Assembly (NCBI GenBank): GCA_017505785.1
Contig: JAFVOQ010000070.1
Span: forward strand, 1 to 55,179
Length of the DNA stretch: 55,179 nucleotides
Direction: 5' to 3'
DNA from: Clostridia bacterium
Lineage (GTDB): Bacteria; Bacillota; Clostridia; Oscillospirales; CAG-272
Positions within the stretch are counted from its first letter, which is position 1. Every line of letters begins with the position of its first letter. The position numbers and the translations under genes are program-made. Shown piece by piece: positions 33,760 to 40,742 of this stretch. The notes beneath the pieces are model-generated. The model saw only the letters and a list, made by a program, of their open reading frames with translations, had not been told where the DNA came from and searched no databases.

Positions 33760-34461
33760 CTATTTGCGCCGGTAAGCGGGCAAGAGGGAAAGCGAGAGAA
33801 GCGTTTGTGAGGGTACGTAAAACACCCAAGCGAGGTTAAAGCCCGGGTGCGCCAAGCGGTAGATGAAGCTACCCTTGGTGAGGGGAAGATATCCCTCGAT
33901 GAGGGAAAGCCCCACAAAAACGTCACAGCAGGCAAAGAGCAAAAGCCCCACGGCAAAGAGGGGTGGCTTATCTCCCGCGAGAAAGGCAAAAACGATGTTT
34001 AACAGGAGGTTGGCAAAATAGAACATCGAAACAAGCGCCACCGCATCTGGGTTTTTGCCGAGCACCAAAAGTGTGAAAGCCAGCGTGAGAAGTGGCACCA
34101 AAGCGCGCAAAATCGCGTGCACGGTGCGCCGCTTTTTGCTTTTATCGGCAAAATAGATGCGCCCGAAATAGCAGAGCTGGGTGAGCGAGAAAAAGAGCAT
34201 GGCAATAAGCTTTTCTTCAGCACCCCGCACCACCAAAAAATAATCGGCACACACGGTAGTCAGCAGTGCTGCTTGCGTGAAATAGTAGGTGTGCGTGCGC
34301 GAAAAAAGCAAAGCCGCAAACAGGCAGGCAAGCACAACGGCTGCATAGGAGCACCAAACGACGGCCCTGCCCGAAAGCACTTGGAGCAGAATGCCGAGCG
34401 CGAGCTCCGCTATGAGAAACGCGCCGCATGTGAGCTTGCGCATAAGATCTTTTTTCAGCAT
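33760..34461 (-). CDS. YhhN-like multi-helix membrane protein
   Basis: A 233-residue protein with about eight hydrophobic helices and very short loops. The spacing and conserved segments such as CADYFLVV and LLLFACCDVFVGLSL suggest the YhhN/lysoplasmalogenase group, although I regard this as tentative. The start at 34461 follows GGAGGG by 6 bases. It has its own promoter (34490-34517) back-to-back with that of the metallo-hydrolase. Confidence 0.55.
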   Translation of the reverse strand: MLKKDLMRKLTCGAFLIAELALGILLQVLSGRAVVWCSYAAVVLACLFAALLFSRTHTYYFTQAALLTTVCADYFLVVRGAEEKLIAMLFFSLTQLCYFGRIYFADKSKKRRTVHAILRALVPLLTLAFTLLVLGKNPDAVALVSMFYFANLLLNIVFAFLAGDKPPLFAVGLLLFACCDVFVGLSLIEGYLPLTKGSFIYRLAHPGFNLAWVFYVPSQTLLSLSLLPAYRRK

Positions 34462-34489
34462 GTTCCGCCCTCCTTTTCGGTCTATTTTC

Positions 34490-34517
34490 ATTATACAGCT
34501 TCCTGCGGAAAAGTCAA
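34490..34517 (-). promoter_or_regulatory. Promoter of the YhhN-like gene
   Basis: Minus-strand TTGACT (34512-34517) and TATAAT (34490-34495), spacer 16. Confidence 0.82.
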
Positions 34518-34527
34518 CCTGTTTTTA

Positions 34528-34556
34528 TTGACAGGGGGGGCGAAATTCGATATAAT
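34528..34556 (+). promoter_or_regulatory. Promoter of the metallo-hydrolase gene
   Basis: Perfect TTGACA (34528-34533) and TATAAT (34551-34556), spacer 17. The -35 box begins 11 bases from the opposing -35. Confidence 0.88.
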
Positions 34557-34583
34557 AAAGAAAAAGGCAACAAGGAGCACATT

Positions 34584-35399
34584 ATGAAGTTTACGTATCT
34601 TGGCACCTCGTCCGTTGAGGGCTTTCCTGCAGTTTTTTGTAACTGCAAAAATTGTGCTGCGGCGCGCAGGCTCGGCGGCGTGAATGTTCGCACGCGCACG
34701 CAGGCACTTGTCAACGAGGATCTTTTGATCGATCTGCCTGCCGATACCCTCCACCACTTTTTGCAGTTTGGTGTGGAGGCGCACAAGATCAAGTACCTGT
34801 TCGTGACGCATTCGCACAAGGACCATTGCTACCCTCAGGAGCTGGGTTGCCACCGGCACCCGTGCGCCAAGGAAATGGAACAGCCGGTTTTGCGCGTATT
34901 CGGCAGTCACGGCGCATACGGGCTTATGGCTCCCTTTGCCTCGGACAATGTCGTTGTGTCGGAGCTGAAGCCCTTTGACGTGGTGGAGCTTGCGGAATAT
35001 CGCGTGACCGCCCTGCCCGCGCGCCATATGGAGAAAGACGGTGCACTCATTTACCTCATTGACGACGGCGAGAAAAATGTGCTTTACGCCCATGATACGG
35101 GCTACTTCCTTGATGAAGTATTTGACTATTTAAGGGACAACGGCATCGTGCTTGATATGGTCAGCTACGACTGTGCTTACGGCGATAAGTTCGTTGCCGA
35201 CACGGGCGGACACATGGGCATAGAAAATATCGTACGCGTGCGCGCACGCCTTTTGGAGCTTGGCGTGGTGAATGAAGAAACGATTCATGTGCTCAATCAT
35301 TTTTCGCACGGCATCAATCCCTTACAAAGCCGCCTGGAAAAGCTGGTGAGAGGCCAGGGCTTTTGCGTGGCATACGACGGTCGCGTCATGGAGATCTAA
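34584..35399 (+). CDS. Metallo-beta-lactamase-fold hydrolase (PhnP-like)
   Basis: A 271-residue hydrolase with the metal motif H76-S-H78-K-D80-H81 and further His and Asp ligands (ARHMEKDG; AHDTGYF). An N-terminal FCNCKNC (Cys19, 21, 24) resembles the extra zinc site of PhnP-type phosphodiesterases, placing it nearer to that group than to RNase Z. AAGGAG lies 7 bases before the ATG. Substrate unknown; a cyclic nucleotide or phosphodiester is plausible. Monocistronic. Confidence 0.82.
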   Translation: MKFTYLGTSSVEGFPAVFCNCKNCAAARRLGGVNVRTRTQALVNEDLLIDLPADTLHHFLQFGVEAHKIKYLFVTHSHKDHCYPQELGCHRHPCAKEMEQPVLRVFGSHGAYGLMAPFASDNVVVSELKPFDVVELAEYRVTALPARHMEKDGALIYLIDDGEKNVLYAHDTGYFLDEVFDYLRDNGIVLDMVSYDCAYGDKFVADTGGHMGIENIVRVRARLLELGVVNEETIHVLNHFSHGINPLQSRLEKLVRGQGFCVAYDGRVMEI

Positions 35400-35413
35400 A
35401 GAATAAATATAAA

Positions 35414-35463
35414 AAAGGGCTTGTGCAGCTGCAAGGTGCGGCTGCTTACAAGCCCTTATTTTT
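35414..35463. terminator. Shared terminator containing the stop codon of the SLOG gene
   Basis: AAGGGCTTGTGCAGC pairs with GCTGC..ACAAGCCCTT and is followed by ATTTTT on the plus strand. The minus-strand SLOG gene ends inside the stem (stop at 35456-35458). Confidence 0.8.
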
Positions 35464-35929
35464 GCGCTTTTGCAAGATTTAAGACAGGCACCCCACGCTT
35501 CTCGGCGTAGGAGCAGGTGTAAAACGTGCCGCCCGTGCGCCTTGTGACATAAGCAATACACAGGTCGCTTCCGTCTACCAAGGCGCGGTTGCGTGCATAC
35601 ATGCAGCCCGATCGATAGGTGTCAAAGAGGAATTGCACACTGTCGGCACGGTCAATGATATCCTGCCAGAGTATTTGCTCGCCCTCGCGCCAGTTCTTTG
35701 CCTGATCGCGGCAGGGTAAAATGAGGTGTAGCTTGATCTCGGGGTGTTTTTCTCTTGCGTGGAGCACGCGAAGTGCCGCAAGCATATCAAAGCCAAGTGC
35801 ACCGCCTGCACGAAATGCGGTAAAGCCCTCGGCAATGAGATTTTCAACGGTTTCATCAAGGCGCGCCACCAGTGCAAGGCGTGAGGCGGTGGGAAGGGTG
35901 CGGTGCCCTGTAAAGCAACAGGTTTTCAT
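35456..35929 (-). CDS. SLOG-fold protein (DUF1273/YpsA-like)
   Basis: A 157-residue Rossmann-like protein. It begins MKTCCFTGHRTLP, the hallmark of DUF1273, and has FRAGGALGFDMLAA and a TYRSGCMYARNRALVDGSD segment typical of SLOG nucleotide-binding proteins. YpsA-like proteins have been linked to cell division and ADP-ribose or nucleotide binding; function here is not known. The ATG at 35929 is preferred to one at 35935 because AGGAGG is 7 bases from it. A TG-extended -10 (35959-35967) precedes the gene. Confidence 0.85.
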   Translation of the reverse strand: MKTCCFTGHRTLPTASRLALVARLDETVENLIAEGFTAFRAGGALGFDMLAALRVLHAREKHPEIKLHLILPCRDQAKNWREGEQILWQDIIDRADSVQFLFDTYRSGCMYARNRALVDGSDLCIAYVTRRTGGTFYTCSYAEKRGVPVLNLAKAQK

Positions 35930-35958
35930 TGCCATTCCTCCTTTCTTTTTTTTCTTTC

Positions 35959-35967
35959 AGTATAGCA
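35959..35967 (-). promoter_or_regulatory. Extended -10 promoter of the SLOG gene
   Basis: Minus-strand TGCTATACT, a TG-N extended -10 element, without a clear -35 box. Confidence 0.55.
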
Positions 35968-36045
35968 TAAAACGGGGTGCGAGGAAAGCGGTTTTCTAAA
36001 AATATTCCTCAAAAAGCAAAGTTTCGTTCGCAAATTTTACGCTTT

Positions 36046-36152
36046 TTCGACAGCTTGCCTAAGCCCCCGTGCCTTTTCGGCTCCATTGGGCAAAAAGCAA
36101 TGGCTTTCGTCGGCGCGTGCCGACCGATTTTGCCACGGCCGAGGACTACAAT
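36046..36152 (+). promoter_or_regulatory. Putative Spo0A-dependent promoter of spoIIE
   Basis: A 0A-box TGTCGAA is present in inverted orientation at 36046-36052. A GTCGGC-GCGT-GCCGAC palindrome (36109-36124) overlaps the expected -35 of a TACAAT -10 (36147-36152), and no consensus -35 is present. Weak -35 boxes with a distant 0A box fit Spo0A-activated sigma-A promoters such as that of spoIIE in Bacillus. Confidence 0.45.
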
Positions 36153-36174
36153 AAAAGCAAAAACGGAGGTTGTT

Positions 36175-38520
36175 ATGCAAAACGAAAAAACAAAGGAGAA
36201 GGGTCGCCCACAAGGTGGGACAGAGTATGCAACGGTTGAAAAGCTTTGTCGCCACCTTATTTTTGCCGCACTTGGCGCATTGCTCTCGGCGGCTGAGCTT
36301 GTGTTTGGCGTGCACCCGTTCGGCATCGCGCTTGCAGCGGCTGCCGGCGAATATTTTTATGCTACGGCACTGGGCGTTGCCGTGTTTGCATTGGTGGTGG
36401 GGGACTATACCTCACTTGTTGCGCTTGGCGTGCTGACGCTTTTGCGGCTTGCGGTAGCCTTGATCACACAGGACAAGCTGAGTGCCAAAGCTTTTTTTCA
36501 CGAGCGTGCGCTGTTTCGCATCACCGCCTCGGCGGTGGCGGTGCTTGGTGTTGGCATTTCCGGGGTGATCAGTGGAGGGTTCCGCTTTTACGATCTCTTT
36601 GCGATGCTCCTTGCCGTTGCCGCCGCCCCCCTTGCCACGCTCCTTTATCTTGGCGTTTTTGAACGGGATCACGGACTTGTGGCGTATCATTTTGAGGTTG
36701 GCACGTCGGCAGTGGTACTCACTGCCGTATTTGCCATGCGTACGATCAGTCTTTTCGGCATTTACCCCGCGGCTGCCATTGCCGCAGGCATAGCCTTTTT
36801 GCTTGTTTCACACCGCGGTGTTTTGTGGGGCGCGGTTGGCGGCGCACTGGCAGGAATTTGCTTTGATTGGCGCATGGCACCCGCCTTTTTGCTATGTGGG
36901 CTTTGCTTTGGATTGCTTGAGAAAAGCAGCAGGGGCGGCGGTGTGCTGGCAGGGAGTGCTGCGGCAGGCGCGTATGCCTTTTTGCTTGAGCAAGCGGCAG
37001 GGCTTGCGGCAATACTGCCCTCCTTGCTGGTGGCAGGTGCGCTGTTTCTTGCGTTTGACAGCGCAGGGCTTGTTGAGGGCGCACCCGTGCGTCATTTGAT
37101 GCTTGCACGCCGCCGTGCGGCGGCGCAGTCGGCAAGGGCAGAGGCGCAGGCGGTAAATGCATTGCAGTTAAAGGAAATGTCGGGGGCACTGCTTGATCTC
37201 TCGGGTACGTTTTATGAGATCAGCAGTCGCATGCGCCGCCCAAGCCTTAGTGCACTCAAGCATCTTTGCGATAAGGCGTTTGACAGCGTTTGCCCGGGCT
37301 GCCGCAACCGTGATGTCTGTTGGGGGAGCGCGTATCAGGAAACAACAGCCACGGTTGAGGGCGTGTGTCGGCGTTTGTATAAGAACGGCATGGTGAACAG
37401 GGGCCACGTGGAGGGTGCACTTGCCACGCGCTGTACCGAGCTTGCGCGGATTTTAAACGTGATCAATAACGGTGCCACCGCGCTTGCGGAGGAGGCACTG
37501 CATGGCGACAAAACCTCGGTCGTGGCAATGGATTACGCGGCAATGGGGCGCGTGATCAAGGAAACCGTGGAGCAAAGCAGTGAGGACTTTGTGTGCGATA
37601 ACAGCGTGGGGGAGCGTATTTTTGGGCGACTTTTGCGCCTTGGCTACGGTCTTGAATCGGTGGCGGTGTGTGGCAAAACACGCAGACGTGTGATTTTGCG
37701 CGGCGTGCGCGCCACGGGCCGCAGTATCCGCATGCGCGAAATTCGCGGCGTGATCGAAAAGCACTGTCATTTCACACTCGGCTCGCCCGAGGTAAGAGAG
37801 CACGAGGGGCTTAGTGATATCGTATTTCCCGAGCACTGTAAGCTTACCGCTTCCTCGGTCAAGCTCACACGCCCCAAGGGTAGGGGTGAAGGGAAGCACT
37901 GCGGTGACAGCGTGGCGGCGTTTGCAGGGGAGCACGGGCTTGAGTATGCCTTTATTTGTGACGGTATGGGCAGTGGCACCGATGCGGCACTGACCTCTGC
38001 GCTTGCTTCTGTGTTTTTGTCAAGACTCCTGCAGGCAGGCGGACGTGCGGATAGCTCGCTTCGTATGCTCAATGGCTTTCTCGCGGCACGCAGCCAGGGC
38101 GAAAGCGAGAACAGCACCACCGTGGATCTCTTGGAAATTGATTGTATCAAGGGGGAAGCCGCGCTCTTTAAATGCGGTGCAGCCCCCACGTATCTCTTGC
38201 GCCAAGGTGAGGTGACGCGCTTTTTCTCGCGCACCGCGCCGGTTGGTATTTTGGAGGCACTGGATGCCGAGCGCATCACCTTTACCGTGGAGCCGGGTGA
38301 CGTTGTGGTGCAGGTCAGTGACGGATTTACGGGGGGTGAGGAGGATTGCCCCTGGCTTGCTGAAATTATTGCCACGCGGTATGACGGGGATAGCGAGGCG
38401 TTTGCCCGCATGGCACTCAACCGCGCTTCGGGAGAGGGCAATGACGACCTTTCGATTATTGTCACGGAGATAGGGTCGGCACCTCTGCCGTGGGAAACCG
38501 AGAAACGCGCAAGCGCATGA
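36175..38520 (+). CDS. spoIIE: Stage II sporulation protein E (PP2C phosphatase)
   Basis: A 781-residue membrane phosphatase that dephosphorylates SpoIIAA and so activates sigma-F in the forespore. The N-terminal third is polytopic (about 10 helices, residues 20-310), followed by a cytoplasmic regulatory region with Cys-rich CPGCRNRDVCW and a C-terminal PP2C domain (about 560-770) with FICDGMGSG, VSDGFTGGEED and GNDDLSIIV metal-binding segments. Length is near that of Bacillus SpoIIE. The start at 36175 follows GGAGG by 5 bases. It shows that the organism can, or recently could, form endospores. Confidence 0.96.
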   Translation: MQNEKTKEKGRPQGGTEYATVEKLCRHLIFAALGALLSAAELVFGVHPFGIALAAAAGEYFYATALGVAVFALVVGDYTSLVALGVLTLLRLAVALITQDKLSAKAFFHERALFRITASAVAVLGVGISGVISGGFRFYDLFAMLLAVAAAPLATLLYLGVFERDHGLVAYHFEVGTSAVVLTAVFAMRTISLFGIYPAAAIAAGIAFLLVSHRGVLWGAVGGALAGICFDWRMAPAFLLCGLCFGLLEKSSRGGGVLAGSAAAGAYAFLLEQAAGLAAILPSLLVAGALFLAFDSAGLVEGAPVRHLMLARRRAAAQSARAEAQAVNALQLKEMSGALLDLSGTFYEISSRMRRPSLSALKHLCDKAFDSVCPGCRNRDVCWGSAYQETTATVEGVCRRLYKNGMVNRGHVEGALATRCTELARILNVINNGATALAEEALHGDKTSVVAMDYAAMGRVIKETVEQSSEDFVCDNSVGERIFGRLLRLGYGLESVAVCGKTRRRVILRGVRATGRSIRMREIRGVIEKHCHFTLGSPEVREHEGLSDIVFPEHCKLTASSVKLTRPKGRGEGKHCGDSVAAFAGEHGLEYAFICDGMGSGTDAALTSALASVFLSRLLQAGGRADSSLRMLNGFLAARSQGESENSTTVDLLEIDCIKGEAALFKCGAAPTYLLRQGEVTRFFSRTAPVGILEALDAERITFTVEPGDVVVQVSDGFTGGEEDCPWLAEIIATRYDGDSEAFARMALNRASGEGNDDLSIIVTEIGSAPLPWETEKRASA

Positions 38521-38558
38521 GCGCAAACAAAGCGCGTGATGTAAAATGCGGTTTGTGT

Positions 38559-38585
38559 GAAGAATCGCGTGGCGATTCTTCGTTT
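38559..38585. terminator. Hairpin after spoIIE
   Basis: GAAGAATCGC-GTG-GCGATTCTTC, a perfect 10 bp stem followed by GTTTC. T run is short, so it may be a weak terminator. Confidence 0.55.
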
Positions 38586-38633
38586 CACAGAATCGCCCGT
38601 AATCCGCGACGCCTCAAAACGGGAGGGGAAACC

Positions 38634-38822
38634 CCGCGGCCACCGCAGGTGTGTCGACGTGCTCGGCTAAGCCGAGCACAGCTCCCCTACGAATCGACAC
38701 ACCTACGGTGGTCGCGGCGCCTCGACGCCCCGCACTCCACGATGTGCAAAAATGATGCACAATGTAAAAATATAGTCGTAGGAGCATCTACAAATCGCAA
38801 GCGGTTTGTAAATGCTCCTACG
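38634..38822. repeat. Nested palindromic intergenic repeats
   Basis: An outer inverted repeat (38634-38657 with 38694-38717, 22 of 24 positions paired) encloses the hairpin GTGCTCGGC-TAA-GCCGAGCAC (38659-38679), which is shared with 2234-2250. A second structure at 38777-38822 pairs CGTAGGAGCAT with ATGCTCCTACG around an inner TACAAATCGC/GCGGTTTGTA stem. The interval 38521-38825 contains no gene. Confidence 0.75.
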
Positions 38823-38825
38823 GTT

Positions 38826-39092
38826 CTACACGTGAAAAAACGTGGGGGAGAACATATCCGCAGGAGTCACACCAAAGCTTTCCTGTATTGTAAAAAGGAT
38901 CTCTGCGCTCAGCATCGGAGGCATTGTGCCCGCTTCAAGCGTTTTAAGGCTTTTTACCGAAATATGAAGCTCGCTTGCCATGCGGACAAGAGAAAGCCCT
39001 TCCTTTTTGCGTAAATCTGCGATATTCTCGCAAAATATTTTGCTATCGTTTTTCCTTTTGCGTTGTGACATAGTCGTCTTACGCGGCATCAT
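38826..39092 (-). CDS. Small XRE-family HTH regulator (minus)
   Basis: An 88-residue protein with a Cro/C1-type helix-turn-helix (FCENIADLRKKEGLS, LVRMASELHISVKSLKTLEAG) and little else. The start at 39092 (or the ATG at 39071) is chosen because the promoter at 39121-39149 excludes the longer frame. It is divergent from another 88-residue HTH protein at 39208. Such pairs control switches in mobile elements, although no other mobile gene is nearby. Confidence 0.78.
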   Translation of the reverse strand: MMPRKTTMSQRKRKNDSKIFCENIADLRKKEGLSLVRMASELHISVKSLKTLEAGTMPPMLSAEILFTIQESFGVTPADMFSPTFFHV

Positions 39093-39120
39093 CGTTTTAG
39101 AACCTTTGGGGCCTATTACA

Positions 39121-39149
39121 ATAATAGCACTTTTAAGATCTATTGTCAA
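39121..39149 (-). promoter_or_regulatory. Promoter of the minus-strand HTH gene, with operator-like repeat
   Basis: Minus-strand perfect TTGACA (39144-39149) and TATTAT (39121-39126), spacer 17. Plus-strand TTTTAAGATCTA, within the spacer (about 39131-39142), recurs as TTTTAAGGTCTA at about 39180-39191 in front of the opposite HTH gene, suggesting a shared operator. Confidence 0.75.
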
Positions 39150-39207
39150 CCCTTGGATTTAAAAATCATATACAATAATTTTAAGGTCTAAAGTGGGGGA
39201 TGCGGAA

Positions 39208-39474
39208 ATGAACAGATTAAGGGATGTTAGAGAGGATTTCGATTTTACTCAAAAAGAAATTGCGGAAAAGCTACATATTCAACAAACACACTATTCACGG
39301 TACGAGCTTGGAAAGCAAATGATGGGAATCGACAAGTACATGGCACTTTCGCTTTTTTACAATATCTCCATTGATTACCTTTGCGGAATGATTGATACAC
39401 CGCGCACGTTGACGGGGATAAGCTACAACGAGAATTTACAGATGAAAAAGAAAAAACAAAGGGACAGCGAATGA
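39208..39474 (+). CDS. Small XRE-family HTH regulator (plus)
   Basis: An 88-residue protein with an HTH_3 domain (residues 2-58: DFTQKEIAEKLHIQQTHYSRYE) and a basic C-terminal tail (KKKKQRD). The family includes clostridial transcription factors with the form YYxISxDYLxG. The ATG at 39208 follows GGGGGA; a GTG at 39193 is an alternative. Transcribed away from the other HTH gene. Function unknown, probably autoregulatory. Confidence 0.82.
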   Translation: MNRLRDVREDFDFTQKEIAEKLHIQQTHYSRYELGKQMMGIDKYMALSLFYNISIDYLCGMIDTPRTLTGISYNENLQMKKKKQRDSE

Positions 39475-39527
39475 CCTGTCCCTCAAGCAGTATATTTTAT
39501 TCTTTTAAAGGTTTTGGGAGAGGGAGC

Positions 39528-39571
39528 AAGAGGGAGAGGACTTTTGCAAAAGTCCTCTCCCTCTTCTTTTT
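39528..39571. terminator. 38 bp perfect palindrome terminator
   Basis: AAGAGGGAGAGGACTTTTG and its exact complement run without a loop gap (39528-39565), followed by CTTTTTTTC. It lies between the convergent HTH gene and tcdA. A smaller hairpin AGGGACAG/CTGTCCCT (39460-39483) overlaps the HTH stop codon. Confidence 0.85.
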
Positions 39572-39578
39572 TTCTTCT

Positions 39579-40280
39579 TCATTTTATCCCACAAAGATCC
39601 TTGATCACCGCGCCTGCGAGCACGAGGCCTGCGGCGGCGGGCACAAAGGAGATGCTGGCGGGGGCGTGTCTGCCCTCTTCGGCAAAGGTAGTGCCGCGGG
39701 GCGGCTCGGGTGACCAGACTGCCTTTAGGTGCTTGATGCCCTCCTTACGGCAAAGTCTGCGCACGGTGCGCGCGAGGGGGCAGCCCTCGGTTTTATAGAT
39801 ATCGGTCACGCGAAACGCGGTAGGGTCGAGCTTGTTGCCCGTGCCCATTGCCGAGATTATGGGTGTGCCGGCGGCATTTGCGCGGCGCACAAGCTCCATT
39901 TTGGCAGTGACGGTATCGATAGCGTCTATGACGTAATCGTACTGCGAAAAATCAAACAAATCAGCGTTTTCGGGCAGGAAAAAGGTGTTGTGCACGGTGA
40001 TGCTCACGTCGGGATTGATATCGCGAGCGCGGCTTGCCGCCACCTCTGTTTTATACTGTCCCACGGTGCTATAGAGGGCAATGATCTGGCGGTTTAAATT
40101 GCTTTCACTGACGGTATCGCTGTCGATAAGGTCAAGTGCGCCCACACCTGCGCGCACCAGTGCCTCAACGGCATAGCCGCCGACACCCCCGATACCAAAC
40201 ACCGCAACACGTGCGCTTTGCAGGCGCGTGATCGCCGCCTCACCCAAAAGCCCCTCGGTTCTGATGAACTGTTCCTTCAT
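39579..40280 (-). CDS. tcdA: tRNA threonylcarbamoyladenosine dehydratase (TcdA, ThiF/E1 family)
   Basis: A 233-residue E1-like enzyme that cyclises t6A37 to ct6A in tRNA using ATP. The nucleotide-binding GIGGVGGYAVEALVRAG (about 30-46) and the ESNLNRQI signature identify the family, and the C-terminal part is of usual length. The ATG lies 3 bases past the stop of the DUF4234 gene and has only a weak ribosome-binding site, so it is probably translated by coupling. Confidence 0.9.
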   Translation of the reverse strand: MKEQFIRTEGLLGEAAITRLQSARVAVFGIGGVGGYAVEALVRAGVGALDLIDSDTVSESNLNRQIIALYSTVGQYKTEVAASRARDINPDVSITVHNTFFLPENADLFDFSQYDYVIDAIDTVTAKMELVRRANAAGTPIISAMGTGNKLDPTAFRVTDIYKTEGCPLARTVRRLCRKEGIKHLKAVWSPEPPRGTTFAEEGRHAPASISFVPAAAGLVLAGAVIKDLCGIK

Positions 40281-40283
40281 AGA

Positions 40284-40664
40284 TCAAAGGTTTGTTGCGT
40301 CAAAGCCCATGCGAGCATGCTCTGCCGTATCGATCATTTGATTGATCTCGTTTTGCACGAGTGCTACGGTCACGATCGGAATGAAAATGCCAAAGATCAG
40401 CCAAAGAACCTTGTTTTCGCTTTTGGGCATGCCGTGCATTTCCTTGATCGCGTTTATGTTGTCGTCGGCATCAAGAGCAAGCAGCGCGCCGCCGATGCTT
40501 GAATAAAATAGCATCATGAGCGTGGTAAGAATGACGGGAATGGAAGTTTTCTTGCCTTGCTGCTGGAGCGCCTGACACGTGACATAGGTCCAGTAAATCA
40601 TATAAATGCCACAGGTGAGGAGTGAAAATATCACAACCGTGGTAACACTGCGTTTTTCGAGCAT
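40284..40664 (-). CDS. DUF4234-type membrane protein
   Basis: A 126-residue protein with three helices (about 7-27, 41-62, 85-103). The opening RSVTTVVIFSLLTCGIYMIYW is typical of DUF4234. Function unknown. GGGAGG precedes the ATG; a promoter lies at 40695-40723. Operon with tcdA. Confidence 0.8.
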   Translation of the reverse strand: MLEKRSVTTVVIFSLLTCGIYMIYWTYVTCQALQQQGKKTSIPVILTTLMMLFYSSIGGALLALDADDNINAIKEMHGMPKSENKVLWLIFGIFIPIVTVALVQNEINQMIDTAEHARMGFDATNL

Positions 40665-40694
40665 AATACATACCTCCCAAAATACTCTAAAAAC

Positions 40695-40731
40695 AGTATA
40701 ACGCGGCGGCTGACATTTGTCAACCGCCGCG
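40695..40731 (-). promoter_or_regulatory. Promoter of the DUF4234-tcdA operon, inside a GC-rich hairpin
   Basis: Minus-strand perfect TTGACA (40718-40723) and TATACT (40695-40700), spacer 17. The -35 box and spacer are part of a hairpin (CGCGGCGG/CCGCCGCG, 40702-40731) followed on the minus strand by a T run. The same DNA can therefore act as terminator of the upstream P-type ATPase transcript. Confidence 0.7.
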
Positions 40732-40742
40732 CAGGATTTTCA

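Noticed and set aside
35977-36174. N-terminal extension of SpoIIE from an upstream start
   Set aside because: The extension is not SpoIIE-like, covers the promoter region, and lacks a ribosome-binding site, whereas 36175 has GGAGG.
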